A stretch of DNA of 64,000 nt from Streptomyces lichenis (GCF_023218175.1 NZ_JALPTH010000022.1:62001-126000), one strand, 5' to 3'; positions 6,190-15,528 are shown, counted from the stretch's first letter. Numbers and translations are program-made. The notes: generated from the sequence alone by a model not told the origin.

Positions 6190-8949
6190 TCAGCCGGCCG
6201 TGACGGGGGCGCCGCGTTCGGCGGGCTCCTGGCCCGGGGCCCGGTGCAGTGCCTGCCGGGCCGTGATGCCCAGCTTGTGGTAGATCCGGTGGAGGTGGTT
6301 CTCCACCGTCCGTACCGACACCACCAGCCGCACCGCGATGTCCCGGTTGGACATCCCGGTGGCGGCGAGCGCGGCCACCTCCCGCTCGCGCGGGGTGAGC
6401 GGGGCCAGGTCGCCGCGGCTCTCGTTCACCGTCCAGGCGGGCAGGGCGCAGGCGCCGCCGCTCAGCAGGTCCTCGCAGATCGCCCAGGCCTCCCGGCCTT
6501 TGCGGCGCTGCCCGGCGGCCCGGTGGGCGCGCGCGGCCTGCGCCGCCGCCTCGGCTGCCAGCGGTAAGGCGCCCATCTCGCCGAACTGCCGGGAGACCCG
6601 GATCAGCGCCTGCCCGTCGGCCTCGGCCAGCGCCTGGATGTGGTCGGCCATCGCCCGGGCAGCGGCACCGCCGCAGGAGGCGGCCAGTTGCCGGGCGCGG
6701 GCCTGGAAGCGGTAGGAGGCGTTCTCCTTGATCCGGGCAACCAGGTGCAGGGCGGCCAGCGCGGTCATCGGGCGCCCGCCGGCCGCCGCCCGGTCGGCCA
6801 GCTCCAGGGCGCCGGAGGCGGCCCCGGAGCGGTCGCCGGTGTGGGCCAGGACCAGGGCCCGGTCGAAGGCGATCTCGTCGTCGGCGATCGGGTGGGAGAC
6901 GCCCTCGCTCTGTACGGTACGGGCCTCCACCAGCGTACGGAGTGCCTCGGCGTGCTGCCCCGACTCGGCCAGCGCCCCCGCCAGTTGGGCCAGCGGCCAG
7001 GCGCGGGTGACCGGCCACTCGTGCGCGGTGTCCACCGCGACCGCCTGCCGCAGCAGGGCCACCGCGCGCTGCGGCCGGCCGCACAGCCGGGCCAGCCGGG
7101 CCCGCGCCAACACGGTCTGGAGCAGCGCCGGCCAGCGGTCGGCCTCGTCGTAGCGGTGCGGGGCGTCCAGCGCGTCCGCGGCCTCCCTGAGGTTGCCCGC
7201 CAGCCACAGGCAGCGGGCCGCCAGGGCCTCCAGCAGGACCACCGCGTCGGGGTCCCACTCGAAGCTGGCGCCGCGGTGGCGGCTCAGCAGCTCCGAGGCG
7301 CCGACCGGGTCGCCGAGCTCGGCGCGGGCCAGCGCCACCACCGGGACCAGGCCCTGGGCGACGGCCGGCGGGACGTCGCCGGTACGCAGCACCGCCTCGC
7401 CGATCTCCACGGCCTCCCGCAGCCGGTCGGACATCATGGCGATCAGGGCCCGGCTGCCGTGCAGCACCCCCGCCTCGCCCGGCCCGACGGCGTCGAGGGC
7501 GCGGTCGAGCACCGCCCCGGCGTCCGGGACCCGGCGCAGCCGCCAGGCCAGGTTGACCACCCGGGCGTGCACCGCGGCCACGTACTCGGCCCGCTCCATC
7601 TCCACCCCGGCCGACAGGGCGGTGTCGAAGACCGCCTCGGCCTCCTCGTGGCAGCCCCGGCCGATCAGCACCTCGCCGAGCAGCAGGGCGGCCCGCAGAG
7701 TGTCCGCGGGGGCGTCGGAGTTCCGGAGCGCGTACGCCACCAGCCGGCACAGCGCCTGGGTGCCCTCGCCGAAGTCGGACACCGAGCCGCGCCGGGGCGG
7801 CTTGCCCGGGACGGCGACGCACAGGGCGAGCAGGCACAGCCGCTCGGCGAGGTGGTGGATCCGCCGCCGGACGGCGGCCCGGGCGGCGACGAGCAACTGC
7901 TCCCGCTCCGGTACGAGTCCGGCCTCGATGCGCAGGGAGACCACCCGCAGCACGTCCTCGGGCTGCTGCGGGCCGGTGGACTCCATGGCGTCCGCCACCT
8001 GGCGGCGCAGCCGCTGGGCGGTGAGGCCGGACATCCGGGAGGCGACCACCACCCGGCTGAGCGGGACGGCCAGCCGCAGCTCTACGCGCGTACCCTCGTG
8101 GCGTACGGCCACGATGCCGCGCAGGTCCAGCGACTCGGCGGCGTGCCCGAGTCCGAACGCCGCGGCGATGTCGAGGTCCAGCGGTTCGGCGACCGCCAGC
8201 ATGTTGACCAGTTCGCGCTCCTCGTGGCCCAGGTCGCGCAGCCCGAGGCGGATGACCTCGGACAGCCGGTGGCCGGGCGGGTCGGTGAGGCCTTCCCAGA
8301 CCCAGACCCCGCCCGCCGGGCGGAGCGAGCCCCGCTCCACGGCGTAGTCGACCAGTTCGCGCAGCATCAGCGCGTTGCCGTGGGTGGCGGCCCACAGCCG
8401 TTCCAGGGTGGGCGCGTCGGTGTGGCCGCCGAGCCGGGCGCGCAGCACGTCGCGGAGCGCCGCCCGGTCGAACGGCGCGACGTCGACATGGTCGATGAGC
8501 CGGTCCACCCAGAGTTTGTCGATGCCGGCCGGCGCGGGCGCGTCCCGGCGGCTGGTGGCGAGCACGCTGAGGCGGCCCGCGGCGACCAGCCGGTGCAGCC
8601 GGAGGCCCGAGGCGTCGTCCACCAGGTGGGCGTCGTCGATGCCGACGACCGGGCGGTCGGCGGCCGGGCCGCCGAGGGTCGATGGTTCGAGGGAGGACAG
8701 GCATTCGCCCAGCGACCCGTACCCCTGGGCACGGGCACCGCTGCTGCTCCAGCTCGCGCCGCCCACCGAGAGGACGGTGCGGCCGGCGTCGGAGGCGCGT
8801 TCCAGGGCGGTGGCGAGCAGCAGGCTCTTCCCCACCCCGGATCCGCCCACCAGGATCGCGCCGCCGCCGCGGGCGAGTGCCCGCTCCACGGCGTCGAGTT
8901 CGGACTGTCTACCCGTTAGCGGCCAATCGACGGAAAGCTCTGTTGACAT
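6190..8949 (-). CDS. LAL-family (large ATP-binding LuxR) transcriptional regulator with a TTA codon
   Basis: About 919 aa from the ATG at 8949. The reading frame is open further upstream, but that part is unlike the family. Residues 12-45 start an AAA/STAND module with Walker A GGSGVGKS (residues 35-42); a Walker B-like VVGIDDAHLVDD follows. The long middle is helical repeat sequence rich in alanine and leucine. The C-terminus is a LuxR helix-turn-helix (LTPREREVAALAATGMSNRD, SVRTVENHLHRIYHKLGI). LAL proteins are usually pathway-specific activators in actinomycetes. Codon 795 is TTA (6565-6567, in GAL-PLAAE), rare in high-GC Streptomyces, so translation probably depends on the bldA leucyl-tRNA and links the cluster to development. 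The ribosome site at 8949 is weak. Confidence 0.88.
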   Translation of the reverse strand: MSTELSVDWPLTGRQSELDAVERALARGGGAILVGGSGVGKSLLLATALERASDAGRTVLSVGGASWSSSGARAQGYGSLGECLSSLEPSTLGGPAADRPVVGIDDAHLVDDASGLRLHRLVAAGRLSVLATSRRDAPAPAGIDKLWVDRLIDHVDVAPFDRAALRDVLRARLGGHTDAPTLERLWAATHGNALMLRELVDYAVERGSLRPAGGVWVWEGLTDPPGHRLSEVIRLGLRDLGHEERELVNMLAVAEPLDLDIAAAFGLGHAAESLDLRGIVAVRHEGTRVELRLAVPLSRVVVASRMSGLTAQRLRRQVADAMESTGPQQPEDVLRVVSLRIEAGLVPEREQLLVAARAAVRRRIHHLAERLCLLALCVAVPGKPPRRGSVSDFGEGTQALCRLVAYALRNSDAPADTLRAALLLGEVLIGRGCHEEAEAVFDTALSAGVEMERAEYVAAVHARVVNLAWRLRRVPDAGAVLDRALDAVGPGEAGVLHGSRALIAMMSDRLREAVEIGEAVLRTGDVPPAVAQGLVPVVALARAELGDPVGASELLSRHRGASFEWDPDAVVLLEALAARCLWLAGNLREAADALDAPHRYDEADRWPALLQTVLARARLARLCGRPQRAVALLRQAVAVDTAHEWPVTRAWPLAQLAGALAESGQHAEALRTLVEARTVQSEGVSHPIADDEIAFDRALVLAHTGDRSGAASGALELADRAAAGGRPMTALAALHLVARIKENASYRFQARARQLAASCGGAAARAMADHIQALAEADGQALIRVSRQFGEMGALPLAAEAAAQAARAHRAAGQRRKGREAWAICEDLLSGGACALPAWTVNESRGDLAPLTPREREVAALAATGMSNRDIAVRLVVSVRTVENHLHRIYHKLGITARQALHRAPGQEPAERGAPVTAG

Positions 8950-9139
8950 TGTTTCTCGTGCCCCCGCAGGAATAATGTCAGCACTTGTCGGTGAACACTG
9001 GTCGACCCGGGGGTGGACGGACTGGATTCGATTTCCCTGCGGCCGGGGACGGCCGGGTGCGAACAGGGGAAATCCCTGGCGCAAACCCGACAGCGCAGGC
9101 CGCCCTTCAGTCACATCACGACCATCCGGGCCTACATTT

Positions 9140-9158
9140 CCGGTCAAGTATAGACCGG
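9140..9158 (-). promoter_or_regulatory. Palindrome over a -10-like box upstream of the LAL gene
   Basis: CCGGTC-AAGTATA-GACCGG is a perfect 6-base inverted repeat whose spacer contains TATACT on the minus strand, a good -10 match. It lies about 200 bases upstream of the LAL start, and another GACCGG half-site follows at 9167-9172. This is a candidate operator or autoregulatory site. The rest of the 507-base gap (8950-9456) holds no gene I can support. Confidence 0.4.
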
Positions 9159-9434
9159 CACCTTGAGACCGGAGCTGACGGCGATCTGACGGGGCGGAGA
9201 ACGTTCAAACGGCCTGATACCCGGGCTTCCGGCGGCCGATCGGGGGCCTGATCGGCAATATGGACCGGCAATTCTGCCGTCGCTTCGGCGGGCACCGACC
9301 GGATCCGCACCGGAATTGGGCCTTCCGCCCCTCCGTCTCCGCCATGTTTCTTTGGCTGATACACGGGTCGAAGATCGGCCAGGTGGAGACACTCGCCCCC
9401 GGCGCGGGGGTCACCGGGGACGAGTGGTTCAGGG

Positions 9435-9454
9435 GGCGGCCCCGCGGGGCCGCC
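9435..9454. terminator. Terminator after the ABC exporter operon
   Basis: GGCGGCCCC / GGGGCCGCC, a perfect 9-bp stem with a 2-base centre, directly follows the stop codon of the minus-strand ABC gene. Confidence 0.7.
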
Positions 9455-9456
9455 GT

Positions 9457-11196
9457 TCAGGCCGGCCGGGCGGCCAGCCGCCAGCGCCGGGCGCGGCTGC
9501 GCTGGGCCCAGAAGGAGGCGTACCGGCCGTCCGCGGCCATGAGTTCGTGGTGCGCGCCGCGCTCCACGATCCGGCCCTCGTCCAGCAGCAGGATCTGGTC
9601 GGCCGCCGCGACGGTCTGCAGCCGGTGCGCGATGACCAGCAGGGTGCGGCCCGCCGTCAGATGGGTCAGCGCGTCCTGCACCGCCCGCTCGTTCTCCGGG
9701 TCGAGCGAGGCGGTCGCCTCGTCCAGCAGCACGATCGGGGCGTCCTTGAGGATGGCCCGCGCGATGGAGACCCGCTGGCGCTCACCGCCGGACAGCAGCG
9801 CGCCGCCCTCGCCGACCTTCTGGTCCCAGCCGTACGGCAGCCGCTGGGCGATCTCCTCGACCCGGGCCAGCCGGCCCGCCGCCCGGACCTCCTCGTCACT
9901 GGCGCCGGGGCGGCCCAGCCGGATGTTCTCCAGGATGGTGCCCTCGAAGAGGTAGACGTCCTGGAAGACCACGGAGACCTTGGACATCAGCACCTCCGGG
10001 TCGATCTCCCGGACATCCACCCCGCCCACCCGGACCACGCCGCCGTCCACGTCCCAGAACCGCGGGATCAGCTTGCCGACCGTGGTCTTGCCGGACCCGG
10101 ACGGCCCGACCAGCGCGGTCATCGTCCCCTCGGCGAGCCTGAGCGAGACCCCCGACAGCACCGGGGTGCCGTCGTAGCCGAAGCGCACGTCCTCGAACTC
10201 GACGTCATGGCCGTGCGGTTCGCGGGCCGGGGAGGGCTCCGGCAGCCGGGGCTCGGCCAGCAGCTCGGCGATCCGGTCCAGCGCGGCCTGGGCGGTGCGC
10301 AGGGTGGAGCCGAGCACCGCGGCCTCGGCGATCGGCTCGGTGAACCGGGCCGCGAGCACCAGCACCGCCAGCAGCTTGGCGACGTCCAGGCCGCCGTCCA
10401 GCGCCAGGTACACCCCGGTCACCAGGATCACGGTGAACGCGGCCTGCACCACCAGGGCGAAGCTGACCAGCCCGGGCACCCCGGTCCTCAGCACCCGGCG
10501 GGAGGCCTCGGCCTGGTTGCGCAGCGCGGCGTCCAGACCGGTGCCGCCCGACCCCTGCTCGCCCCGCCCGAACACCCGCAGCACCGGTTGCAGTTGGGCG
10601 AACTCGACCACCTTGCCGCCGGTCTCCGCCTGGGCGGCGGTGCGGGCCTCGTCGGCGGTGCGGGTGAGCCCCGCGCTCCACCGGTAGACCAGCAGGATCA
10701 GCGGCGCGGTGAGGGTGGCCGCCAGGGCGAGCCGCCAGTCGAAGACGTACATGATGACCACCACGGTGGCGGGGGTGACGAAGCTGGTGACCAGCGGCCG
10801 CAGCAGATGCGCGGGGACGCCCATCACGTCCATGACGCTCTTGGTGGCCAGCTGCCCCAGCCGGCCGACCCGCTCGGGCCCGAACCAGCCCAGCGGCAGC
10901 GAGGCCACCTGGTCGCCGATCCGGTTGTGCAGCATCCGGGAGAGGGTGGCCCCGGCGTCGAAGCCGGTGCGCAGGGAGTCGTAGTAGGCGGCGCAGTAGA
11001 GGGCGGAGACCCCCAGCAGCGCCCACACCCAGGGCCAGACGGAGTCCGGGTCGGAGCCGAGCAGGGCTTGAAGGATCGGTACGAGCAGGGCGAAGGCGAC
11101 GCCCTGGAGGACCGCGCAGACCACCAGGGCGGTGATCATCCGGCGGATGGGCCGGTTGTGCTCGGGGCCCACGACGTCGAGCAGTTTGCGGATCAT
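9457..11196 (-). CDS. ABC transporter half, TMD-NBD fusion (subunit B of heterodimer)
   Basis: 579 aa: about 300 residues of transmembrane domain (hydrophobic segments near residues 18-45, 52-72, 132-155, 160-180, 245-285), then an ATPase domain with Walker A GPSGSGKTT, signature LSGGERQ, Walker B IVLLDEAT and H-loop IAHRL. It overlaps the upstream half-transporter gene by 4 bases (ATGA), so the two form a heterodimer. The closest families are type IV exporters, including the siderophore-linked YbtPQ/IrtAB group. Here, among biosynthetic genes and other exporters, product export or metal-complex handling is likely. Both nucleotide-binding sites look intact in this subunit. Direction of transport cannot be proven from sequence. 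Confidence 0.88.
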   Translation of the reverse strand: MIRKLLDVVGPEHNRPIRRMITALVVCAVLQGVAFALLVPILQALLGSDPDSVWPWVWALLGVSALYCAAYYDSLRTGFDAGATLSRMLHNRIGDQVASLPLGWFGPERVGRLGQLATKSVMDVMGVPAHLLRPLVTSFVTPATVVVIMYVFDWRLALAATLTAPLILLVYRWSAGLTRTADEARTAAQAETGGKVVEFAQLQPVLRVFGRGEQGSGGTGLDAALRNQAEASRRVLRTGVPGLVSFALVVQAAFTVILVTGVYLALDGGLDVAKLLAVLVLAARFTEPIAEAAVLGSTLRTAQAALDRIAELLAEPRLPEPSPAREPHGHDVEFEDVRFGYDGTPVLSGVSLRLAEGTMTALVGPSGSGKTTVGKLIPRFWDVDGGVVRVGGVDVREIDPEVLMSKVSVVFQDVYLFEGTILENIRLGRPGASDEEVRAAGRLARVEEIAQRLPYGWDQKVGEGGALLSGGERQRVSIARAILKDAPIVLLDEATASLDPENERAVQDALTHLTAGRTLLVIAHRLQTVAAADQILLLDEGRIVERGAHHELMAADGRYASFWAQRSRARRWRLAARPA

Positions 11197-12989
11197 CGGC
11201 TGATGCCTCCCACCTGGGCGGTGCCGGCGGCCGGGTCCGGGGTGCCCCGGTGCGGCTGCCAGACGGTGCTGCGTTCATGGGCCTGCCACATCCGGGCGTA
11301 CCGCCCGCCGCGGGCCACCAGCTCGGGGTGGGTGCCCTCCTCCACGATGGCGCCGTCCTCCAGCACCACGATCCGGTCCGCCTCCACCACGGTGGAGAGC
11401 CGGTGCGCGATCATCAGGACGATCTTGCCGCGGGTCAGTTCGGAGAGGGCGGCCTGCACCTCGGCCTCGGACTGCGGGTCCGCGTAGGCCGCGGCCTCGT
11501 CCAGGACGATGATCGGGGTGTCAGCCAGCAGCGCCCGGGCGATGGAGATCCGCTGGGCCTGCCCGCCGGAGAACCGGGCGTCCTCGCCGACGACCGAGTC
11601 GTAGCCGCGGGGCAGCGCCTCGATCTCCTCGTGCACGCAGGCGGCGCGGGCCGCGGCGATGACCTCCTCGCGGCTCGCCCCGGGGCGGGCCATCGCGATG
11701 TTGTCGGCCACCGAGGTCTGGGTGAGCCGGACGTCCTGGAAGACGAAGGCGACCCGGCGGTACAGGTCGTCCAGGGCGAGGTCCCGGACGTCCACCCCGC
11801 CGATGCCGATGCTGCCGCCGGTCACGTCGGCGAACCGGGGCAGCAGGGTGGCCAGGGTGCTCTTGCCCGAGCCGGAGGGGCCCACCAGCGCGGTGACCGT
11901 GCCGGGGGCGAGCTCCAGGTCGATACCGGCCAGGGCCTCCTTCTCCCCGTCGTAGCTGAACCGCACGCCCTGGTAGCTGACGTGGTTCCCGGCCGGGGTG
12001 CGCGGCTCCTTCGCCACCGGCAGTTCCTCGGCGTTGAGCACCTCGCCGACCCGGGCCGCGGCCGCCTTGGCGAACCGCAGCTCGTAGCTGGCGTAGAAGA
12101 GGGCGAGCACGGGGGCGGTGAGGCCGACGCCCAGCAGGGCGAACGGCAGCAGGTCCACCCCGGCGAGCCGGTCGCCGGTGACCAGCAGGGCGCCCCCGGC
12201 GACCACGGCCAGCAGCACGGCGATGGGCGAGAGGACCATCTCCGCGACCGCCTTGGAGTGGACGGTGGAGCGCACCCAGGAGAGGAAGAAGGCGGCGAAG
12301 TCGTCGGCCGCGTCGCGGAACTTCTGGTGCGCCCGGTGGGTCTGGCCGAAGGTCTTGACCACCGCGACGCCCTGGACGAACTCGACCGCGCTGGCGTTGA
12401 TCTCGCCCATGGCCCGGTCGTAGTCCGGCAGGTGCTTGGCCATCTGGGCCATGGTGATGCTGTACAGGCCCAGCCCGATCACCAGCGGGGCGAGCGTCAC
12501 CAGTGTCATCAGCCAGTCGACCCAGAGCAGGTAGACCACCGAGACCACCGGGACCACGGTCGCCGAGGTCATCTCCAGCAGCGAGTGGGCGATCATGTGG
12601 TGCATCGCGTCCACGTCGTCCTGCACGGCCTTCTTCACCGTGCCGGAGTTGCGCGCGGAGAACCAGCCCAGCGGCACCCGGGCGAGCCGGGCCACCATCC
12701 CGCGGCGGATGTGCGACTGGAGCTCGTCGTCCGCGAAGTGCGACAGGGCGCCGGCGGCCAGCATCAGGGCGAGCCTGACGAACAGGGCGCCGACGGCGAC
12801 GGCGGTGATGGTCCACGCCCGGTCCGAGCGGTCGGCGCCGTCGCCCAGCAGCACCCGCCCGAGTTCGGCGATGGCGATGAAGGGGACCACCCCGGCGATC
12901 GCCGAGAGGGTCTGGGCGGCCACGGCCAGCCGCAGCCTTCCTCTGATCGGGCGCAGGATCTCGCCCAGTGCGGCCTGTTCCGCGGCCAT
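11193..12989 (-). CDS. ABC transporter half, TMD-NBD fusion (subunit A of heterodimer)
   Basis: 598 aa from an ATG at 12989. This start has a strong GGAGG ribosome site just upstream and leaves the 15-bp palindrome at 13010-13024 outside the coding region; the frame stays open further upstream but lacks a ribosome site. The N-terminal domain has about six membrane helices (for example VVPVVSVVYLLWV, VLLAVVAGGALLV). The ATPase domain has Walker A GPSGSGKST, signature FSGGQAQR, Walker B IIVLDEAAA and H-loop IAHRL. The signature and Walker B are slightly non-canonical (FSGGQ; EAAA instead of EATS), but the catalytic Glu is kept. It is translationally coupled to the second half-transporter and probably repressed by a TetR protein acting at 13010. 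Confidence 0.88.
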   Translation of the reverse strand: MAAEQAALGEILRPIRGRLRLAVAAQTLSAIAGVVPFIAIAELGRVLLGDGADRSDRAWTITAVAVGALFVRLALMLAAGALSHFADDELQSHIRRGMVARLARVPLGWFSARNSGTVKKAVQDDVDAMHHMIAHSLLEMTSATVVPVVSVVYLLWVDWLMTLVTLAPLVIGLGLYSITMAQMAKHLPDYDRAMGEINASAVEFVQGVAVVKTFGQTHRAHQKFRDAADDFAAFFLSWVRSTVHSKAVAEMVLSPIAVLLAVVAGGALLVTGDRLAGVDLLPFALLGVGLTAPVLALFYASYELRFAKAAAARVGEVLNAEELPVAKEPRTPAGNHVSYQGVRFSYDGEKEALAGIDLELAPGTVTALVGPSGSGKSTLATLLPRFADVTGGSIGIGGVDVRDLALDDLYRRVAFVFQDVRLTQTSVADNIAMARPGASREEVIAAARAACVHEEIEALPRGYDSVVGEDARFSGGQAQRISIARALLADTPIIVLDEAAAYADPQSEAEVQAALSELTRGKIVLMIAHRLSTVVEADRIVVLEDGAIVEEGTHPELVARGGRYARMWQAHERSTVWQPHRGTPDPAAGTAQVGGISR

Positions 12990-13009
12990 CCGGTCCTCCA
13001 GGGCGTGTG

Positions 13010-13024
13010 TTAGACGCTGTCTAA
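13010..13024. promoter_or_regulatory. TetR-type operator candidate (TTAGAC-N3-GTCTAA) before ABC exporter
   Basis: TTAGACGCTGTCTAA is a perfect 6-base inverted repeat immediately upstream of the ABC operon's ribosome site. A -10-like TACAGT lies on the minus strand at 13036-13041, which would place the operator over the transcription start. Related copies lie at 45822-45836 and, more degenerate, at 15514-15528. Confidence 0.65.
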
Positions 13025-13106
13025 TAGCTGCGATGACTGTACCCGACATCCGCCGCGGCGGGGGGTGGGTACGGGAACTCCCACCGGACTCGCCGGCTTG
13101 GCCGGG

Positions 13107-13146
13107 CCGGGTGAAGTGCCCTGGGCAGGCGGGGCACTTCACCCGG
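13107..13146. terminator. Strong terminator downstream of the MMPL gene
   Basis: Perfect 15-bp stem with arms CCGGGTGAAGTGCCC and GGGCACTTCACCCGG around a 10-base loop. It lies between the MMPL stop (13159, minus strand) and the ABC operon promoter, so it insulates the two exporters. Confidence 0.85.
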
Positions 13147-13158
13147 CGGGGTGGGGCC

Positions 13159-15357
13159 TCAGCGGCCCGCGGGGACACGCTCCCGGGGGACCTCCCGGTC
13201 GGCCAGGACGGCGTCGCCCTCCTTGATGCCGACCCGGGCGTACACCTTCTTCAGCGGGCCGGGCGCCCACCAGCCGGCGTGCCCCATCAGCTTCATGACC
13301 GCCGGCACCAGCAGGATGCGGACCACCGCCACGTCCAGCAGGATGGCGATCACCATGCCGACGCCGAACAGCGTCATGGTGAGCACCCCGCTGGTCGCCA
13401 TCGCGGCGAGCGGCACGCACATCAGCAGGGCGGCGCTGGCGATCAGCTTGCCGATGCTCTGCAGCCCGGTCGCCACCGCGGCGCTGGGGTCGCCGAGCAG
13501 GTCGTACTGCTCCCGGATCCGGGACACCAGGAACACCTCGTAGTCCATGGAGAGTCCGAAGATCAGCGCGAACAGCATGATCGGCATGTTGGGCTCGATG
13601 TTGCCGGTCGGGTCAAAGCCGATCAGGTCGGCCAGGTGCCCGTCCTGGAAGATCCAGACCAGGATGCCGAAGGTGGCCGACAGCGACAGCAGGTTCATCG
13701 CGATGGCCTTGAGCGGCAGCAGCACCGAGCCGAAGGCCAGGAAGAGCAGGATGTACGTCGCGACGGCGATGTACAGCAGCATCCAGGGCAGCACATCGGC
13801 GAGCGCGTCCAGGGTGTCGTCGAAGACCGCGGTCTCGCCACCGAAGTACACCGTGGCGCCCGGCGGACGCTCCACCGCGCGCAGGTCGTTGACCAGGTCG
13901 CGGGCGTCGGCGGAGACGGCATCCCCGTCGAAGCTGACCGAGATCCGGCCCGAGGTGCCCTCCGCGCCGCTGATCTGCGCCTCCTTCGCCCCGGGGACCT
14001 CGGCCAGCCGCTCGGCGTACGCCTGGAGCGCCGCCCCCTGCTCGGGGGACTTGGCCTCGCCGGGCAGCTTCAGCAGGGCGTCGATGGACTTGACGCCGTC
14101 GCCCTCGAAGTCGCGCTCCATGATGTTGTGGACCTGGCGGCCCTCGGCGCTGTCCGGCAGCTGCCGTGCGTCGTTGGCGCCGAAGTCGATCCGCAGGAAC
14201 GGCGCGGCCAGTGCCAGCATGATCGCCACGGCGGCCACCGCGACGGCGACCGGACGGCGCATCAGGCCCTGCGCCAGCCGGAACCAGGGCCCCTCCTCGG
14301 CGGCCTTGGCGGCTCGGGGAGCGGCGGCGTTCCTCTTCCGCCTCAGCGAGAGGGAGTTGACCTTGGTGCCCATCACCGCGAGGGCGGCGGGCAGCGCGAT
14401 GATCGAGAAGAAGACCGAGAGGACGACCGCCGCGACACCGCCGTACGCCATCGACTTCAGGAAGGCGAAGGGGAAGAAGGTCATCCCGAACAGGGCGACC
14501 GCGACGGTGATACCGGAGACCATGACGGTCCGCCCGGCGGTGGCGACGGTCCGGGCGAGGGCGTCCTCGCCGGTGTGCCCGGCGGCCAGCTCCTCGCGGT
14601 AGCGGCTCACGATCAGCAGGCCGTAGTCGATGGCCACGGCCAGGCCCAGGATGGTCACCAGGCTCATGGCGAACACCGACACGTCGGTGAACTGGGCGAT
14701 CACCCGCAGCACCGCCATGGAGCCCAGGATGGACAGCCCGCCCACCAGCAGCGGGAGGCTGGCGGCGGCGAGCCCGCCGAAGACCACGACCAGCAGCAGG
14801 AAGAGGACGGGGAAGGAGTAGCCCTCGGCGGCGGCGAGGTCCTCGCCGATCTCCTCACCGGCCTGGAAGCCGGTGGGCACCGGGCCGCCCTGAAGGGTCT
14901 CCAGCCCCTCGACGTCCAGCTTGTCCTTGATCTTCTTGTACGAGGCCTCCTTGGCGTTGTCGTCGCCGCCCTTGAGGTTCATCGCCACGTAGGTGGCGTG
15001 CCGGTCCCGGCTGACCTGGGCCGGCATCCTGGTCATCCAGAAGTGCGCCGACCCGGTCACCGCCGACTCGGGCAGTGAGTCCAGCTTGGTGACGACCGCG
15101 TCCCGGAAGGCCGGGTCGTCCACCGTCTTGTCCTTGCTGCGGTACACCACGACCGCGTCCGGCGCCCGCTGCGGGAACGCCTCCTCGGCCAGGCGGGCCG
15201 CCTTGCGGCTCTCGGAGTTCGGGTCCTCGAAGCCACCGGGCTTCATGTCGCCGAAGACACCGACGCCGTAGATGCCGGAGAAGACCGCGAACACCAGCGT
15301 CAAGATCAGCAGGGGTTTGCGCCCCCGGTGGATGAATCGCCCCAGCGCCTCGAACAT
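13159..15357 (-). CDS. MMPL-family (RND superfamily) exporter
   Basis: 732 aa with the two-lobe MMPL layout: helix 1 near residues 15-35, a large extracellular domain (about 40-190), five helices (about 190-350), a second helix-loop unit starting near residue 375, another extracellular domain, and a C-terminal helix bundle ending near 710. Conserved segments include AIDYGLLIVSRYREEL and its repeat GLSMDYEVFLVSRIREQY, where the Asp-Tyr pairs carry the proton relay. Actinomycete members export polyketides, lipids and siderophores. A lipid-like product from the PUFA-type synthases would suit this pump. It has its own promoter (15405-15433) with an operator-like palindrome and a terminator at 13107. 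Confidence 0.9.
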   Translation of the reverse strand: MFEALGRFIHRGRKPLLILTLVFAVFSGIYGVGVFGDMKPGGFEDPNSESRKAARLAEEAFPQRAPDAVVVYRSKDKTVDDPAFRDAVVTKLDSLPESAVTGSAHFWMTRMPAQVSRDRHATYVAMNLKGGDDNAKEASYKKIKDKLDVEGLETLQGGPVPTGFQAGEEIGEDLAAAEGYSFPVLFLLLVVVFGGLAAASLPLLVGGLSILGSMAVLRVIAQFTDVSVFAMSLVTILGLAVAIDYGLLIVSRYREELAAGHTGEDALARTVATAGRTVMVSGITVAVALFGMTFFPFAFLKSMAYGGVAAVVLSVFFSIIALPAALAVMGTKVNSLSLRRKRNAAAPRAAKAAEEGPWFRLAQGLMRRPVAVAVAAVAIMLALAAPFLRIDFGANDARQLPDSAEGRQVHNIMERDFEGDGVKSIDALLKLPGEAKSPEQGAALQAYAERLAEVPGAKEAQISGAEGTSGRISVSFDGDAVSADARDLVNDLRAVERPPGATVYFGGETAVFDDTLDALADVLPWMLLYIAVATYILLFLAFGSVLLPLKAIAMNLLSLSATFGILVWIFQDGHLADLIGFDPTGNIEPNMPIMLFALIFGLSMDYEVFLVSRIREQYDLLGDPSAAVATGLQSIGKLIASAALLMCVPLAAMATSGVLTMTLFGVGMVIAILLDVAVVRILLVPAVMKLMGHAGWWAPGPLKKVYARVGIKEGDAVLADREVPRERVPAGR

Positions 15358-15404
15358 CCCAACTCCCTAGATGGTTCTACCGGTTCCGCGTGGCATGGTG
15401 CCCA

Positions 15405-15433
15405 AGCTAAGCCGACAGTAACAGTGTTATCAA
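15405..15433 (-). promoter_or_regulatory. MMPL promoter with palindromic operator in the spacer
   Basis: On the minus strand TTGATA (15428-15433) and TTAGCT (15405-15410) are separated by exactly 17 bases, a good housekeeping-sigma promoter. The spacer and -35 edge contain the palindrome TAACA-C-TGTTA (15419-15429). A repressor bound there would block polymerase. The divergent TetR gene at 15623 is the obvious candidate. Confidence 0.6.
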
Positions 15434-15513
15434 TGCTCTTCGCCACAACCGGCAACCGGCGGCAGGAGCGGACGATCTATCAGCACCCGTTCTGAACAGG
15501 CCTTTTGACGCTC

Positions 15514-15528
15514 TTAGACACTGTGCAA
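15514..15528. promoter_or_regulatory. Degenerate copy of the exporter operator
   Basis: TTAGACACTGTGCAA matches the 13010 site (TTAGAC-N3-GTCTAA) in the left arm and partly in the right arm. It follows a TTGACG hexamer (15505-15510) and lies in the divergent region between the MMPL gene and the TetR gene. It is weaker than the other two copies. Confidence 0.4.

Noticed and set aside
9457..12989. Siderophore importer of the IrtAB/YbtPQ kind as firm call
   Set aside because: Fold and gene pairing fit, but direction cannot be read from sequence, and the siderophore-reductase domain of IrtA is missing. Kept as exporter or metal-complex transporter.
12990..13178. N-terminal extension of the ABC half-transporter
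   Set aside because: The extension has no ribosome site, is unlike the family, and would bury the TTAGAC palindrome and the MMPL terminator in coding sequence.
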